64,000 nucleotides of DNA from Areca catechu (GCA_021397845.1 CM038049.1:112064877-112128876), one strand, 5' to 3'; shown: positions 34,240-47,284, counted from the stretch's first letter. Program-made: numbers and translations. The notes: generated by a model from the letters alone, not told the origin.

Positions 34240-34336
34240 TCAAGGACCTCACCGCCTTGAGCTCTCAAGGACCTCACCGCCTTGAGCTCTCAAGGACCTC
34301 CCCGCCTTGAGCTCTTAAGGACCTCCCCGCTCTTAG
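34240..34336. repeat. 25-bp tandem repeat, about 4 units
   Basis: Unit core AAGGACCTCACCGCCTTGAG, itself with inverted ends (CAAGG/CCTTG). The other LTR (60750-60826) has about three more diverged units. Confidence 0.9.
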
Positions 34337-34425
34337 AGAAAATCACTAAGCTTATCCAGCTTTATAGAAAAAGATAGCATTTCATTTTATAATTCAATAT
34401 TCAATAATTACAAAGGGTATGGGAT

Positions 34426-34436
34426 CCTATTTATAG
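34426..34436 (-). promoter_or_regulatory. TATA box of Gy1 3' LTR
   Basis: Minus strand CTATAAATAGG, conserved exactly in the other LTR at 60912-60922. Confidence 0.6.
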
Positions 34437-35032
34437 AGTTCTTCACGCATGAAGATATCATAGGACTCTTTTAAATTTAAATTATATTTAAATTTGAACA
34501 CTCCTTGGCTTCATGGCTTCTTCCTTGAATTTTGAATTTTGAATTCCTTCTCTCCATGGCTTGGGCGACAACATAAAAAATTGTTTGGCAAAATGAAGTT
34601 GGGCACTAATCCTTCTTTCTTATTTCTCATTTGGCACTAATTCCTTCTCATCCTTGGAATAAAATCTGAATTCTATTCCCTTGGTCGGTAACATGGGATA
34701 AGAAAGGCTTTGAATGCTTGAATTTAAGTTTAAAATCCCTCCTTTGAATTTAAAAGAAGATAGAAGATAACTCCTCCTTTGAACTTTTGATAAACCTCCA
34801 TTTATCTTGGACTCTTCAATTCATCTTGGACTCTTCCATTAAATTTTTGAATGGACCATGGGGGCATCATCTAGAATGGGTGTGAAGAATGAGAGAGGGG
34901 GTGCCAGATAAGAAGTAGAGTCCTTCTGCTTTACTCCTCTTAATTTAGCGCCTCCTTGAAATCTTAAATGGGCGATGAAAAATGGGATGGGGAGCCTCTT
35001 TTGGATAAAGATGAATTTTGAATGTTGTCCCA

Positions 35033-35116
35033 ATATCTGGATGTCTGGATATATGGATGTCTGAGTATCTAGATGTCTGAATGTCTGAATGTCTAAATAT
35101 CTGAATGTCTGAATGA
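35033..35116. repeat. Short tandem repeat (ATGTCTGA) array
   Basis: About ten 8-bp units with variants such as ATATCTGG and GTATCTAG. In the 5' LTR, copia C has inserted at the beginning of the matching place. Confidence 0.85.
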
Positions 35117-35502
35117 AAATTTGGACAACCCTTTTTTTACCTAAAATTGATCTACCAAGGTAATGACGACTTGGGTCTTGGGTACCTATGACATCCCTTA
35201 ACTTATTCAAACACTAATTACAGGACTCAAACTAGACAATTTATTAAACAAAGCAAATTAATGCTATTTACAAGACTCTTATCCAATTGATGGACTCAAT
35301 GGACTCAATTGGTAACCCAGCAATCCTAATTGACCAAAATACACTCAATTTGATCAAATTACAACTCAATTTGACCTAATTACAACTCAAAATAACTGGG
35401 ACTCGAGTGTTCTTTGTGAAGAACACATGGACTTACTCATTGGTGATCCAAATTGAATCATAAAAGGTTTGCTTCCACTTCCTGGCTCTTGTGTCCCCCC
35501 CA

Positions 35503-36818
35503 ATTCTCCTAGGATGAGAGGAACTCAACCCCGTCGAGTATGGATCAATTCGGCTCTGGTAATGTTCTAGCAAGTCAGGGTTCAACTTTTGAAGATCCTC
35601 TCTAGTGATCCAAGAATCCTCAGACTCAGGTCTCCCTTGCCAACAAACCGATATCTTTTGTAGTTCTTATTTCTAGTTATGATCTTATCATCCATGATCT
35701 ACTCAATCTTTTCTCTCCTCTCTAGTAATTTGGCTGGTGGACATTCTGGGATAGGGTCACTCTCAAAGGTTGGATCAGGCTCAAATGGCTCACTAGGTAT
35801 CACCATTGGTTCCTTAAACTCGACTAGATTAGATATATTGAAGGTCGGACTAATACCTAACTCAGATGGTAATTCTAGCATATAAGCATTAGGTCCAATC
35901 TTCTTTATAATCCTATACGGTCCAGCACTACGGGCGAGTAGTTTCTTCATGGTTCCAACTGGAAATCGCTCAGGTCGTAACCTGATCATGACGAAGTCCC
36001 CTTCATTAAACTCTTTAAATCTCTTATATAAGTTAGTCTCGTGCTCATATGATTCATTGCTCTTTTTAATTTTGTTACTAATTTCTTTATGCAATGCTTT
36101 GACATGTTGTGCAAATGACTCGACTGAGTCGGAAATGCGGGCATGCATGGGTAATGGAATCAAATCTAAAGGCTTTCGTGGCTTGTACCCATGTACACTT
36201 TCAAAAGGACTCTTACCAGTAGACCTATTGACTGAACTGTTATAAGCAAACTCAGCTCTAGACAGTAATAGGTCCCAATTGCTAGTATTCTCCCCTACCA
36301 GGCATCTTAACAAGTTTCGTAGACTTCGGTTCATTATCTCGATCTAGCCATCAGTTTGAGGGTGATAAGTTGTGGAAAACTTCAGCTTAGTCCCTAACAT
36401 ATGCCAGAGGGTTTTCCAGAAATAACTTGTGAACCGTACATCCTTATCAGACACAATTATCTTGGGTAAACCATGTAATCTGACCACCTCATCTAGAAAA
36501 AAGTTTGGCAACTCTAGAGGCATCGAATGTTTGTGAACAAGGAATGAAATGCGCCATTTTGGAAAATCTGTCTACCACGACAAAGATGGAATCGTATCAT
36601 CTCATGATTTTTGGTAAACCTAGAACAAAGTCCATACTTAGATCTTGCCAAGGGCAGTCGGGCACAAGCAAAGGGGTATAGAGGCCAGTGTTCTATCTTT
36701 GCTGCTTCGCAACAGCACAAGTTCTACACCTAGACACTATTTATGCTACATTTCTCTTAAGACTGGGCCAGAAGAATTGGTCCTCTATTACCAGAATAGT
36801 CTTATTTCTTCCAAAATG
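35503..36818 (-). pseudogene. Gy1 integrase and chromodomain, broken
   Basis: 35699-36334 encodes SLRNLLRCLVGENTSNWDLL, AEFAYNSSVNRSTGKSPFES, GYKPRKPLDLIPL and a GPYRIIKKIGPNAYMLELP block (GPY/F domain). It runs up to the chromodomain start, where a frameshift occurs; WQGRPE and SWITREDL are readable in another frame at 35570-35640. The integrase core with DRDVRF lies at 36335-36818 with stops. It would insert cDNA and, through the chromodomain, direct it to chromatin. Confidence 0.85.
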
Positions 36819-38391
36819 TCATGCTAAGCCTCCAGCATGGATCTCCCAAATCAGAAATTCCCTAAGGGATGTTCTAGGTATGCAAAGCTTATTTCCATTA
36901 AAAAGATAACCATCTTGCAAAATATAATCACTATCCAAACTAGATGGTCCTTGCTTGATTTTCTCATAGATTTTTCCAAAATCTGGACAAGACTCATACT
37001 GGTCCTTGAGCTTGTCAAATCCAACAACCTCAGTATTGACACAATTCAACAATATTGATCGACGATTAAGGGCATCTGCAACCTTATTTTCTAAACCAGC
37101 TCGATGCTTCAACATGAACGTATAAGACTGGAGATACTCTTCCCACTTAGCATGTCTTGGATTTAATTTCTTCTGAGAGTTTAAAAACCTAAGTGCCTCA
37201 TGGTCAGAGTACAAAACAAATTCCTATGGTAGTAAATAATATCTTCAATATTTCAATGCTTGTACTATCACATAAAACTCTTTATCATAGGTTGAGTACT
37301 TGGATTTAGCATCATTTAATTTTTCACTAAAAATGGCTACAGGATGACTCTTTTGACTAAGTACTCCTCCTATGCCAACACTCGAAGCATCACAAGCAAC
37401 TTCAAATACTTTAGAAAAATCAGGAAGTTTCAAGATCGGGGCTTGTGTCATCTTCTCTTTTATCTCTAGGAAGGCTCTATCAGCATTTTTGGTCCACTTA
37501 AAGGCTCCCTTTCTAATGCAATATGTAATCGGTGCCACAATGGTACTAAATCCTTTGATAAATTTTCTATAGAAGGTGGCTAATCCATGAAAACTACGGA
37601 CATCATGGATATTCCTAGGTATGGGCCACTCAACTATTGATTTGATCTTCTCAGGATCAGCTGACACTCCCTCTAGGATTACTACAAAACCTAGAAAGAC
37701 TATCCTAGTAGTCATGAAGCTACACTTCTTAAGATTGGCATACAGGTTTTCTTTCCTAAGGGCAGAACATACTAGATAAAGATGGTCTAAGTGATCCTTG
37801 TTTTACTGTATATGAGGATATCATCAAAGTATACAACCATAAATTTTTCTATAAAGGCTCTTAATACTTGGGTCATTATCCTCATAAAAGTGCTAGGAGC
37901 ATTAGACGAACCAAAAGGCATTACCAACTATTCGTACAAACCATCCTTAGTCTTAAAGGCTGTTTTCCATTCATCCCCAATTCTGATCCTAACTTGATGA
38001 TAGCCACTTTAAAGGTCAATCTTCGAGAAAATGGTTGATCCGACCATCATATCTAATATATCATCCAAACAGGGAATTGGAAACCTATATTTAAGAGTGA
38101 TTTTGTTGATGGCTCTACTGTCGATACACATCCTCCAAGTGCCATCTTTCTTGGGGGTTAACAAGGCTGGAACTATATAAGGACTAAGGCTCTCCCTAAT
38201 GAATCCTTTCTAAAAAAGCTCACCTACTTGTCTTTGCATCTCTATGTGTTCTGTAGGGTTCATTCTATAATATGGGAGATTTGGCAACGTAGCTCCTGGG
38301 ACTAGGTCTATGGCATGTTGGATGTCCCTTAATGGTGGCAGTTCATTTGACAAGTCTTCAGGAAACACATCCTGAAAGTCTTTCAAAAGCT
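36819..38391 (-). pseudogene. Gy1 reverse transcriptase and RNase H, broken
   Basis: 37245-37715 holds MTTRIVFLGFVVILEGVSAD, RSFHGLATFYRKFIKGFSTI and the RNase H start VFEVACDASSVGIGGVLS. 36819-37214 holds the RNase H end (SDHEALRFLNSQKKLNPRH, NKVADALNRR) and the linker to integrase. The RT palm at 37716-38391 is in several frames; a YFDD core is readable near 37820. Confidence 0.86.
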
Positions 38392-39041
38392 CTACAACTT
38401 CCTTAGGGTGTTCAGGTTTAGGTTGTTTATGAATCTCTTTACCACTAAAACTCTAATGGGTGCACCTCCAATGATTTCTCTTTCCATTTCCTTAGCAGTA
38501 ATTAAGTTCAATCCTGGCTTCTCTTCTTTCAGATTACTGGAGCCCCTCTTAATGTGATCCTTGGGTGGGGTTGAATTTATGACTATCCTCTTACCCTGAT
38601 AATTAAAGGAACAAGAATTTGATCTTCCAAATAGGCTAACATCATGGTCATATAACCAGGGTCTTCCCAAAATTATGCTACTGACTCCCATTGGTAACGC
38701 ATCACACCAGACATTCTCTTGGTATGACTGGAAATGGATTGTGACATGACAAATTGACTTAATGGGAATTGAGGTAGAATCAATCCATGAAACCTTATAG
38801 GGGTTGGGATGGGGTGTTGTAGGTAAACCTAGACTTTTGACTGCATTGGTAGAAATAGCATTGATATAGCTCCCACTATCTACAATGATCTTACACACTT
38901 TGTCCTCTAATTTGATGAAGGCTTGCAGGATCTTGGTCCTACGCCAGTCCTCGTTCTTCCTGGTCTGAGCTAGAATACACCTAACAACTCCTACAAGGTC
39001 AGGTGACTCTATTTCCTCCTCATTACCTTAATACTCCTTTG
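38392..39041 (-). pseudogene. Gy1 aspartic protease
   Basis: 38392-38898 is open: KIIVDSGSYINAISTNAVKS with the DSG active site, CDALPMGVSSIILGRPWLYD with the ILGRPW end motif. Closely similar to Gy2 residues 510-620. Confidence 0.85.
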
Positions 39042-40250
39042 CTAAATCAAGCTCAGATTCATTACTTCCTCTCCACACTCTTCAGCTGCTTTAGGTTCAT
39101 CTTCTTTTCCTATCTCTCCTATGTGTAGGTTATGTACAGGGCATTTGTTAGCAAAATGGCCAACCTGATGACACCTATAACACTCTACATTCTGACTTCC
39201 TTCTCCACGTACTATAGGTGCTCTTCCTCTGTCATTCATACGACCCATTGGTGCCTTTCCCCGATCATCCTCTCGACCAATTGGTTCCTTTCCTCGATCA
39301 TCCACTCGACCTACTAGTGTGGGTTGACTAGGCCGACTAACAGGAACTTGGCTTGACCTATTTCTAGGGTTACTAAACCTATTGAGTTCAGGTAAATAGA
39401 TAGGTTGTCTTCTTTGAAATCGTTCATAGTCTCTAGCAACCTAGTAAGCATGTTCCAAATCATGTACTTCCCTTAGAAATAGTTCCCTTCTAATATCCTC
39501 ATTCAAGCCTTTTCTAAACCTAGATAGTGTCACAGGTTCTGACTCGACTACACCACATCGCATAACAAACTCATCAAACTTGGCAATGTACTCGGTCACG
39601 GTCTTACAACCTTGGGTCAAGTCTTGCCATTGATCCAATAGCCTTTGTTGATATGTTAATGGCACATACTTCTCTCTCAACTTGTCCTTCATATCCCTCC
39701 ATGTAACTATGGGCATATGTCCTCTCTGAAGGGTCAATCTCTCAGTATTACCCCAATACAATTGTGCTTGTCGGACTAACTTGAACTTTGCAAATTTCAT
39801 CTTTCGCTCTTCTGACATTTTATACCATTCAAAATATTGATCCATGTCACTTTCTCAATTCGTATAGACCTTAGAATCTAAGTTCCCATCAAACATTGGT
39901 GCATCAAATTTAACACTCCTAAAGGCTCTATCTTCTTCAGTTTCATCCTGAATTGGGCATCTAGGATTTGGATTAGGAATAGGATCAGGACATTGGGCTC
40001 TAGGAATATGAACTGGAGTGGGTCTAGGAGGTGTAAAGTCTAGTTGAGACACATGAGATTCCTCAAGGGTTCCCATTTTATGCTCAATTTGGTATAGCCT
40101 ACCACTCAACTGCCTAAACTGTTTAGTCAAAGTATGGCTAAACTGTTCAGTCAAAGTATGCATCAGGCTTTCTGGATTGAAATCTATAGATGCAGATATA
40201 CTGGCTTGAGTCTATTGATCTTGGTATGGGGTACCTGTCCTAGTGGTCAT
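39042..40250 (-). pseudogene. Gy1 gag, broken
   Basis: Likely start Met at 40250, with the MTTRTGTPYQDQ block and then a stop. 39855-40163 is the N-terminal arm. 39441-39845 is the capsid (QAQLYWGNTERLTLQRGH, LDQWQDLTQGCKTVTEYIAK, LFLREVHDLEHAY). 39042-39305 has a Gly/Arg-rich repeat (DDRGKxP) and the zinc finger CYRCHQVGHFANKC. Confidence 0.86.
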
Positions 40251-40988
40251 GCAGTGCAAACAATGCAAATCAACCTAAGTCTAGGGTTCCTAGACCTAAG
40301 GGCCAATATAGTGCTTAGTCAAGGTAATAACCAAGACTGTAGTAACTCCTTGATTGGCTAGGTAAGAGGTGGGGTGGTGGGAGGCTCCCCTCACTTTCGT
40401 GAGGTCCTAATTAAAGAACCACCAGTCTGCTTAGGGTGTTTACCTCTGGACCTCTAGCCTTAGACACCAATTCTCAGAAGCACACACAGAAGTGACTACT
40501 ACAATGGGTTAACATGTATATAAAACCCGACCTGTTGATGTCCCTAGCTTTAAGTTACTCGATTTTAATTAAGGCTTAGGACTTTGCAAATGGGGTTGGT
40601 TATTTTGGGTTAAGGAAAGGGTCTCAATCCTTCCCTTATATTATATTGCTTGCCCTTAGAATTGGTTTAAAATATGAATACACAATCAATTCTAGTTAGC
40701 AAGATAAGATATGATAACACTAGCAACTCAAAATTTAAATTTTAAATTTCGAATTTTAAATTTAGATTTCAGATTCAAGTTTTAAATTTTAAATTTTGGA
40801 TTTTAGATTTAAATTGTAGGAATTAAATTTTAATGGAATCTAAATAGATCGAATGTGCCAAAGAAACCCTAATTTTTGCTTAAGAAATTAATCAAGTAAT
40901 CTTAAACACACAAATCACAAAAAAAATTCCAGCAAGCAAGCATATACTTAAGCACAAAACAAACTTCAATCTCGGGTTATCATGTCTA
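40251..40988 (-). other. Gy1 leader, left part
   Basis: Non-coding. Holds an AT-rich AAATTT/TTTAAA-type low-complexity stretch at 40728-40830. Ends with GTCTA, the Angela-B target site. Confidence 0.75.
40728..40830. repeat. AT-rich low-complexity stretch
   Basis: Repeated TTTTAAATTT, AGATTT and AATTTT words, many self-complementary. Confidence 0.75.
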
Positions 40989-43327
40989 TGAAAGAAAACG
41001 GTGCAGGTGGTTTGACATAATCCAACACTAGGCATGCAAACAGCTGCGGGAGCAGAATGGATTTTAAATTTTTTTTTAAAATTCGCGCAGCGGAAATCTG
41101 CTCCGCCCAGAAACTAATCTATTCATGTTGCATGTAGGCATGTATCATGATATAAAAATATTTGCAAAAAAATTAAACAAATAAATCAATTTATGCATGA
41201 TAAAAAAAATAATTTTTCATACCTTTATTCTGGCTGGAATAACTCTGGGATAAACCTGAATAGGCTGGAATAGCTAGAATAAATCTATTACAGCCTTCTT
41301 CCTCCTTGGACCGTGGGATACCCTATTTTGAGCTTTCAAAATGTCGTCCAAACACCACCTTCCGGACCTCCGTTTGCTCCCAAATTGTAGCAGCAGCTAG
41401 GGGTTCGAGTGGTCTTCGATTTGGCACCGAGATCTGCAACCAAAACACAGCAAAAATGGTGTACAAAAATGCCCAAAGTCTGCTACTGGAAGTTGTTGCA
41501 GAACAGGATAGCAGACTTCAATCTTCGTTTTTGAGCAACAGCAGCAAGTCCGGCTCGCATGGTTTGCTCCTAGGAGTAGAAGGGTACTCCCTCGAGAGGG
41601 GAGACACGCCCGGGGCTCTCGGATCCCTCTCCACACGCGGTGCTAGCCACTGGAAGAAGACACTCGGTCACGGTAAGTTTCAGCAACAGGGCTTTGCTGA
41701 AATGGGAATTTGAGCACAAGAAACAAGGCTTTGTTTCTCTCCCTCACACATTCCAAATCCCAGCTCTACAAAGTACCCAATGGAAGAAAAAAGACCAAGC
41801 TCTTAGCCTCACAAATGGAAGAACACCCTAGGTGTTTTCTCTCTTCTCACGGTGAAGCAACCCACTCCTGAAACAGGGGGGAAGTGCTGGTATTTTTAGG
41901 ACAGCAGGGAAGAAGACGGAGAGACAGGAAGAGGAAGAGGACTCAGCTACGTTTCACCCATTAAACCAGCAGTAAACAAGGGATTAAACCAGCTGGTGGA
42001 GGAGAGGAAGAGACGCTAGTGATGAAAGGTCGATTGGCCTTCTTCAGACGCATGAAGTTTATTCCAGTGTTTTACCGTGTAAAATGGTCAATGGGAGTAA
42101 ACACCGGTTCAAAGAAAATATCGGTTCAACCAAAACTGGTCAACCCCTTTTTAAACCTCTTGGTTCAATCCAATTGAACTGGTTCAAACCCATTTAAAAT
42201 TGGTTCAAGGGATTAAAATTGGTTCACAACCAATTGAAGGCTGAAACGAACTCCGAATCAGTTCAAAACTGATTCAGAAAAAAACTGGTGCAGTCCTGGT
42301 CAGCCCGGAACAATTTCTTGTTGACACAGTCAAGGGTAAGACGGAGAAAATAGTGCTCAAAAAATACTGTGACCATAAAACCAAGACGATTCCCAATCGT
42401 AATCGGTATCCGGATCAGAGAGTAATCCTCTGTGGCATGTGACCTCATAGGTTCGAACCTAAATGGTAGCACTAGAATAATTCTAGTACCAGCACAGGAA
42501 ACCATCTAGCAATGGGTCTCGGTATCCGGATAGGTCAAAGATGCGGGAGCAAACTATCAAACCTCTGGCATATGGTTACCATATAATTCATCCCTTTGAC
42601 CTCTAATGCTCAGGACGACTGAGATTGGGCTGCCAACCCAGACTGAGTCAGTCGACTACATGTCTCAACCTCGCAAGCCCAGTGACTCTTCACTAGGACT
42701 ACCCCGACCGAGGATTTGCTAAATTGAGATACTGCGAGACATTCAATCCAAACTGTTTGGACAGGTCAATTCCATCTTGGTCCATCACTGCTCCACAAGT
42801 ACTTGCCTGTACCCAGAAACCTTCCATCACTGGATTAAAAATCTGGGTAGTCAGGCACCAAAGCACAGGGAGTTGCTTGCAAGCTACCGTGATGACCTCA
42901 GGTCAGAGGGACACATATACCCATATCCAATCGTGAGTATCCCTTTGGCAGAAAGGGGCTGCACGGAGTCACGTTCAATAAGATATCACATATCCCACTT
43001 GCAGATCACATCAATGTCACCACACTCATTTGGTCAAGAGGACAACCAAATGATGTGAACTACAACAACCTATATTTGATATATTGCCATCCAGTACAAT
43101 ATATCCTTTGATTGTGAACAGGGTTTAAGGACCACTCGATACATCCTCTCTGTATCGAAGTCAGTGTAGTCCTAAGGACTTCATCACATGGAAAGAGTTC
43201 ATTTCAGGGAAATATAAAATGTGATGAGCTGCCAAAAAATATATTTTATTAATTCAAAGAGAGAGTACAATACTTAGCTCAACCGCCTATAACCCAGGTG
43301 ATTGGCTTTGGGACACAATTCCCAACA
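40989..43327 (-). repeat. 3' LTR of Angela-B (2339 bp)
   Basis: Begins TGAAAGAAAACGG, ends ATTCCCAACA. Aligns with 48813-51147. The plus ORF at 41306-41713 is mirrored and shorter in the other LTR, with no recognisable domain. Contains a TTCGAA palindrome and a hairpin at 42465-42490. Confidence 0.95.
42465..42490. other. Inverted repeat in the Angela-B 3' LTR
   Basis: Arms ACTAGAAT and ATTCTAGT with one base between, after an AGGTTCGAACCT palindrome (about 42449-42460). Homologous to 24472-24497. Confidence 0.65.
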
Positions 43328-43341
43328 ACTCCCACTTGTAC
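43328..43341 (-). other. Polypurine tract of Angela-B
   Basis: Minus strand ACAAGTGGGAGT adjoining the LTR edge. Confidence 0.82.
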
Positions 43342-45565
43342 TAAAGCCAATCAGAAGAGTATCTAATACCCATTTCCCATTTACAATAGTCGAACTCTTT
43401 TATTCCGAGGGCTTTAGTGAAGGGGTCGGCCAGATTTTCTTTTCCATCAATCTTCAGAAGATTGATGTCACCTCGTTCCACGATCTCTCGGACGAGGTGG
43501 TATCACCGCAGTATGTGCTTGGTGCGGTGATGAGCTTTAGGCTCCTTAGCTTAAGCAATGGCTCCAGTGCTGTCACAATACACCGGAACAGGACCATCTA
43601 GGGAAGGTGCCACCACTAGCCATCCAAGGAACTTCCGCAACCACATAGCTTCCTTTGTTGCATCTGATGCTGCAATGTATTCTGCTTCGCATACCGAGTC
43701 TGTAACAGTTGCCTGCTTGGAACTTTTCCAGCAGATCGCTCCTCCATTCAGGGTAAATACAAACCCTGACACACTCTTGCTATCATCTCTATCAGACTGG
43801 AAACTGGAGTCAAAGTACCCCACAAGTTTCAAGTTAGGTTCTCTATAAATCAGCCATTGATCTTTAGTATTTCTCAAATACTGAAGGATAGACTTAACCA
43901 CCTTCCAATGCACCTCACCTGGGTCAGACTGGTATCTACTCACTACTCCTAGTGAGTATGCCACGTCTGGTCTAGTACAAGTCATAGCATACATGATAGA
44001 GCCTACTGTAGAAGCATAAAGTACTATACTCATGCACTCTCTTTTCTCAGGATTTGTCGCATAATCCTTCTTGGAAAGAGTAATTCCAGAACCAATCGGG
44101 AGATAGCCTTTCTTGAAATTTTTCATGCTGAACCGTTTCAGCACGGTGTCAATGTACGTAGACTGGGACAATCCCAAAAGCTTCTTAGATCTATCTCTAT
44201 AGATCTTTATACCTAGTATGTAAGAAGCTTCACCCAAGTCTTTCATGGAGAACTGAGATGATAACCAGACTTTTATTCCTTGTAATGCTCTGACATCATT
44301 CCCGATTAAGAGAATGTCGTCAACATACAGTACTAGGAATACAATCACAAAACCATTAACCCATTTATAGATGCACGGTTCTTCTCCGTTCCTAACGAAG
44401 CCATACGATTTGATACACCTATCAAACCGTAAGTTCCAACTTCGAGATGCTTGCTTGAGTCCATAAATGGACCTCTGCAACTTGCATACTTTTGATTCAT
44501 CTGTGGATGTAAACCCTTTAGGCTGTATCATATACACCTCCTCTTCCAGCTCCCCATTAAGGAAAGCAGTTTGGACATCCATCTGCCAGATCTCGTAATC
44601 AAAAAATGCTACCAAAGCAAGCATGATCCGAATGGACTTGAGCATTGCCACAGGGGAGAAAGTCTTGTCATAATCGATACCATATCGCTGACGATACCCC
44701 TTGGCAACCAGACGGGCTTTATAGGTCTCTACCTTTCCATCTGTGCCCCTTTTCCTCTTGAAGATCCATTTACACCCGATGGGTTTTATTCCTTCGGGCA
44801 GATCAACCAATGTCCAAACATTGTTGATTTTCATGGACTCTATTTCAGATCGCATGGCTCCAAGCCATGCCTCAGAGTCAGATCTCTGAAGAGCATCCAT
44901 ATAGGTGATCGGATCCTCATTGTTCTCATCGAGCTCAATGGGATCGCCATCCCGGACCAAGAAACCGTAGTATCTGTCCGGCTGACGCGGTATTCTACCG
45001 GATCTCCTAATGGGTTTTGGGTGTGATTCAATCACATCTGGTTCTACGATGTCCTTAGAGTGTGCAGGTTCTTCTATTGGCTGAACTTCATTAAGTTCAA
45101 TCTTAGAAGCTATAGTTCCTTCTCCAAGGAACTCCTTTTCCAAAAAGATAGCTCTAAGAGCAAGGAACACCTTTTGTTCATTCTCCAAATAGAAGAAATA
45201 CCCTTTGGTTTCCTTAGGATAACCAATGAATAAACATCGATCAGACCTAGGACCAAGTTTGTCTGAGTCTAAACGCTTTACGTAAGCCGGACAACCCCAG
45301 ACTCGAAGGTGTGAGATTGAGGGTTTACGTCCAGTCCACATCTCATACGGAGTGGAGACAACAGACTTACTTGGAATATCATTTAATAAGTAACAGGCTG
45401 TCTGAAGCGCATATCCCCAAAAGGATAGGACAGAGTTGCAAAGCCCATCATGGATCGAACCATGTCCAACAAGGTTCGATTCCTCCTTTCGGATACACCA
45501 TTCAACTGTGGTGTTCCTGGAGGAGTCCACTGAGAGAGAATTCCATTATCCTCAAGATATATCAA
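43342..45565 (-). pseudogene. Angela-B integrase C-terminal part, RT and RNase H
   Basis: 43551-45530 is open for 659 codons. It runs from the integrase C-terminal region (LSFWGYALQTACYLLNDIPS, RKPSISHLRVWGCPAYVKRL) through RT (FKRKRGTDGKVETYKARLVA, MDVQTAFLNGELEEEVYMIQ, LYVDDILLIGND) to RNase H (CEAEYIAASDATKEAMWLRK, YCDSTGAIA). YVDD is intact. A TAA at 43551-43553, in place of a Gln codon judged from the AKEPKAHH context, cuts the RNase H end. At about 45420 a frameshift separates this frame from the upstream integrase (RRNRTLLDMVRSMMGFATL). Confidence 0.9.
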
Positions 45566-45970
45566 AAATGCACCAGATAAGTATTCACCATCTCAATCAG
45601 ATCGAAGGGTTTTAATACTTTTTCCAGTTTGCTTTTCTAGTTCATTACGGTATCGTTTGAACATTTCAAATGACTCAAACTTATGTCTCATTAAAAAGAC
45701 ATAACCGAACCTTGAAAAGTCGTCTATAAAAGTAATGAAATATTTGTATCCTCCTCTAGCACTAACTATCATCGGTCCACATACATCAGTATGTATTAGA
45801 CATAGAAGTTCTGTAGCTCGTTCACCTTTTCGAGTAAAAGGTGACTTGGTCATTTTACCAAGTAAACAGGATTCACAAGTGGGCAGTGATTCAAAATCAC
45901 TGACCTCGAGGAGTCCATCTCCTCGCATCTTGTTTATCCTATTTTGGTTAATATGACCCAGCCTACAGTG
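45566..45970 (-). pseudogene. Angela-B integrase core
   Basis: 45593-45928 encodes SLPTCESCLLGKMTKSPFTR (zinc finger Cys pair), HTDVCGPMIVSARGGYKYFI, FIDDFSRFGYVFLM and the IKTLRSD block. A TGA follows directly (45593-45595) before DGEYLSG, probably from CGA. A stop at about 45971-45973 separates it from the protease region. Confidence 0.87.
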
Positions 45971-46333
45971 CTAAAGATACAAATCGTTGACATTATCTAA
46001 TCTTGGGTGTTTGCTAAAAGTGTACATTACACTAACAGGCCTTGATAGTACATATATGCCATTATTTAATCTAGCTTTCATTATCATAGAGTTATTCAAA
46101 ATAACTTTGCAAAAATCTCCTTTTATTGATAGTTCAAAACCACAATTAGCCAAAAGGCCTACATAGATTATGCTCATAATAAAACTAGGACAATAGTGAC
46201 AGTCAACTAGTTCGATAGTACAAGACTCAAAGACAAGACGCAGGACTCCGACCGCCAGTACTGGAACACGATTTCCATTCCTGACGCTCAGAAACTATTC
46301 TCCATCTTCAAATCTTCTACTAACTAGAAGTTC
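45971..46333 (-). pseudogene. Angela-B protease
   Basis: The active site NWVLDTGSPIHVCNSL is at the end of the preceding gag frame (46334-46400). Here the body continues with GNRVPVLAVGV-type and YCPSFIMSIIYVGLLANCGF blocks, interrupted by at least two stops at 46290-46340. Confidence 0.82.
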
Positions 46334-47284
46334 CTATAATGAATTACAAACGTGAATTGGACTACCAGTATCCAATACCCAGTTAGCAGTATCAACAATA
46401 GAGTAATTATAAGGTTTTATCATATAAATACCTTGTTCAGCAGACTTCTGCTTTCTCGGCCTGTTCGGATCAAGGGACGCAATATAAAGAGGACAGTTCC
46501 TCTTCCAGTGTCCCTTCTTCTTGCAGTAGAAATACTCTGCAGAAGACTGATCAGCCTTATACTTCCTGGTCTGACTAGGGCCAGGAACATTCTGCACCTT
46601 CTTTCCCTTTTTATTTATTTTCTTCTTCCCTTTCTTAAAGGGACGACGACCTCTACTACCTCCCACTAAATTCACCACCCCCTTATTTAGTTGGTGGTCT
46701 TTCTCGAAAGTCTGCAGCAACCCCAAAAGACCATGGTAGTTGACTGCAGGCTTGTTCATTCTATAATGATCGAGAAAATCAAGATAGGAGGAGGGAAGAG
46801 AACTCAGGATCGCATCCTTGCCGAGCTACTCGTGTAAGGGGCATCCGAGTTTGCCCAACTTTTCAATCAGCTCGATCATGTACAGTACATGATCAGTGAC
46901 TGAACTGCCATTCGGCATCTTGGAATTGTAGATGGCACAAGACACTTTGTACTGTTCTACATCATCCATGGTGCCGAAGGATTCCTTCAAGTTTTGAAGG
47001 ATTTCATTAGGTTGGGCCTCCTCGAATTTGCGACTAAACTCGTCGTTCATCGTCACTAACATAATGCATCGGACAGTAGTCCGATCAGAGACCCACTTTA
47101 GATAAGCGTCTCTGACCGCACTCCGTGCATTAGCAGGAGGGATTTCAGGTGCCTGATCCGTTATCACATAGAGGATCTGTTCATGCTCCAGAACGATTCT
47201 CAATCTTCGATACCAACTATCGAAGTTGTGACCCTTTAACTTCTCGTTGTCGAGAAGTGACCGGAGCGATAAATTAGAAGACAT
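46334..47284 (-). pseudogene. Angela-B gag
   Basis: Start chosen at Met 47284 (MSSNLSLRSLLDNEKLKGHN) because it matches the Angela-A gag start; the seven residues before it are leader. The capsid part includes RRLRIVLEHEQILYVITDQA, EILQNLKESFGTMDDVEQYK and TDHVLYMIELIEKLGKLGC. A TAG at 46826-46828 breaks it. The second part (46334-46759) has KGKKKINKKGKKV and a zinc finger in which the first Cys is Tyr (YFYCKKKGHWKRNC). The same frame reads into the protease. Confidence 0.9.

Larger units (their letters stand above)
33705..35502 (-). repeat. 3' LTR of Gy1 (1798 bp)
   Basis: Begins TGATGCGGGAC; its end (CCCCCCA) is set by alignment of the following ATTCTCCTAGG with Gy2. Matches 51625-51727 plus 60316-61530. 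A minus-strand CTATAAATAGG TATA box is at 34426-34436. Includes a 25-bp tandem repeat and an 8-bp repeat array. Confidence 0.88.

Noticed and set aside
41306..41713. 135-codon ORF as a small gene
   Set aside because: It lies in the Angela-B LTR, is shorter in the other LTR (49130-49420) and shows no recognisable domain.
42449..42460. tRNA gene fragment suggested by GGTTCGAACC
   Set aside because: No acceptor, D or anticodon arms could be found around it; it is a palindrome within an LTR.
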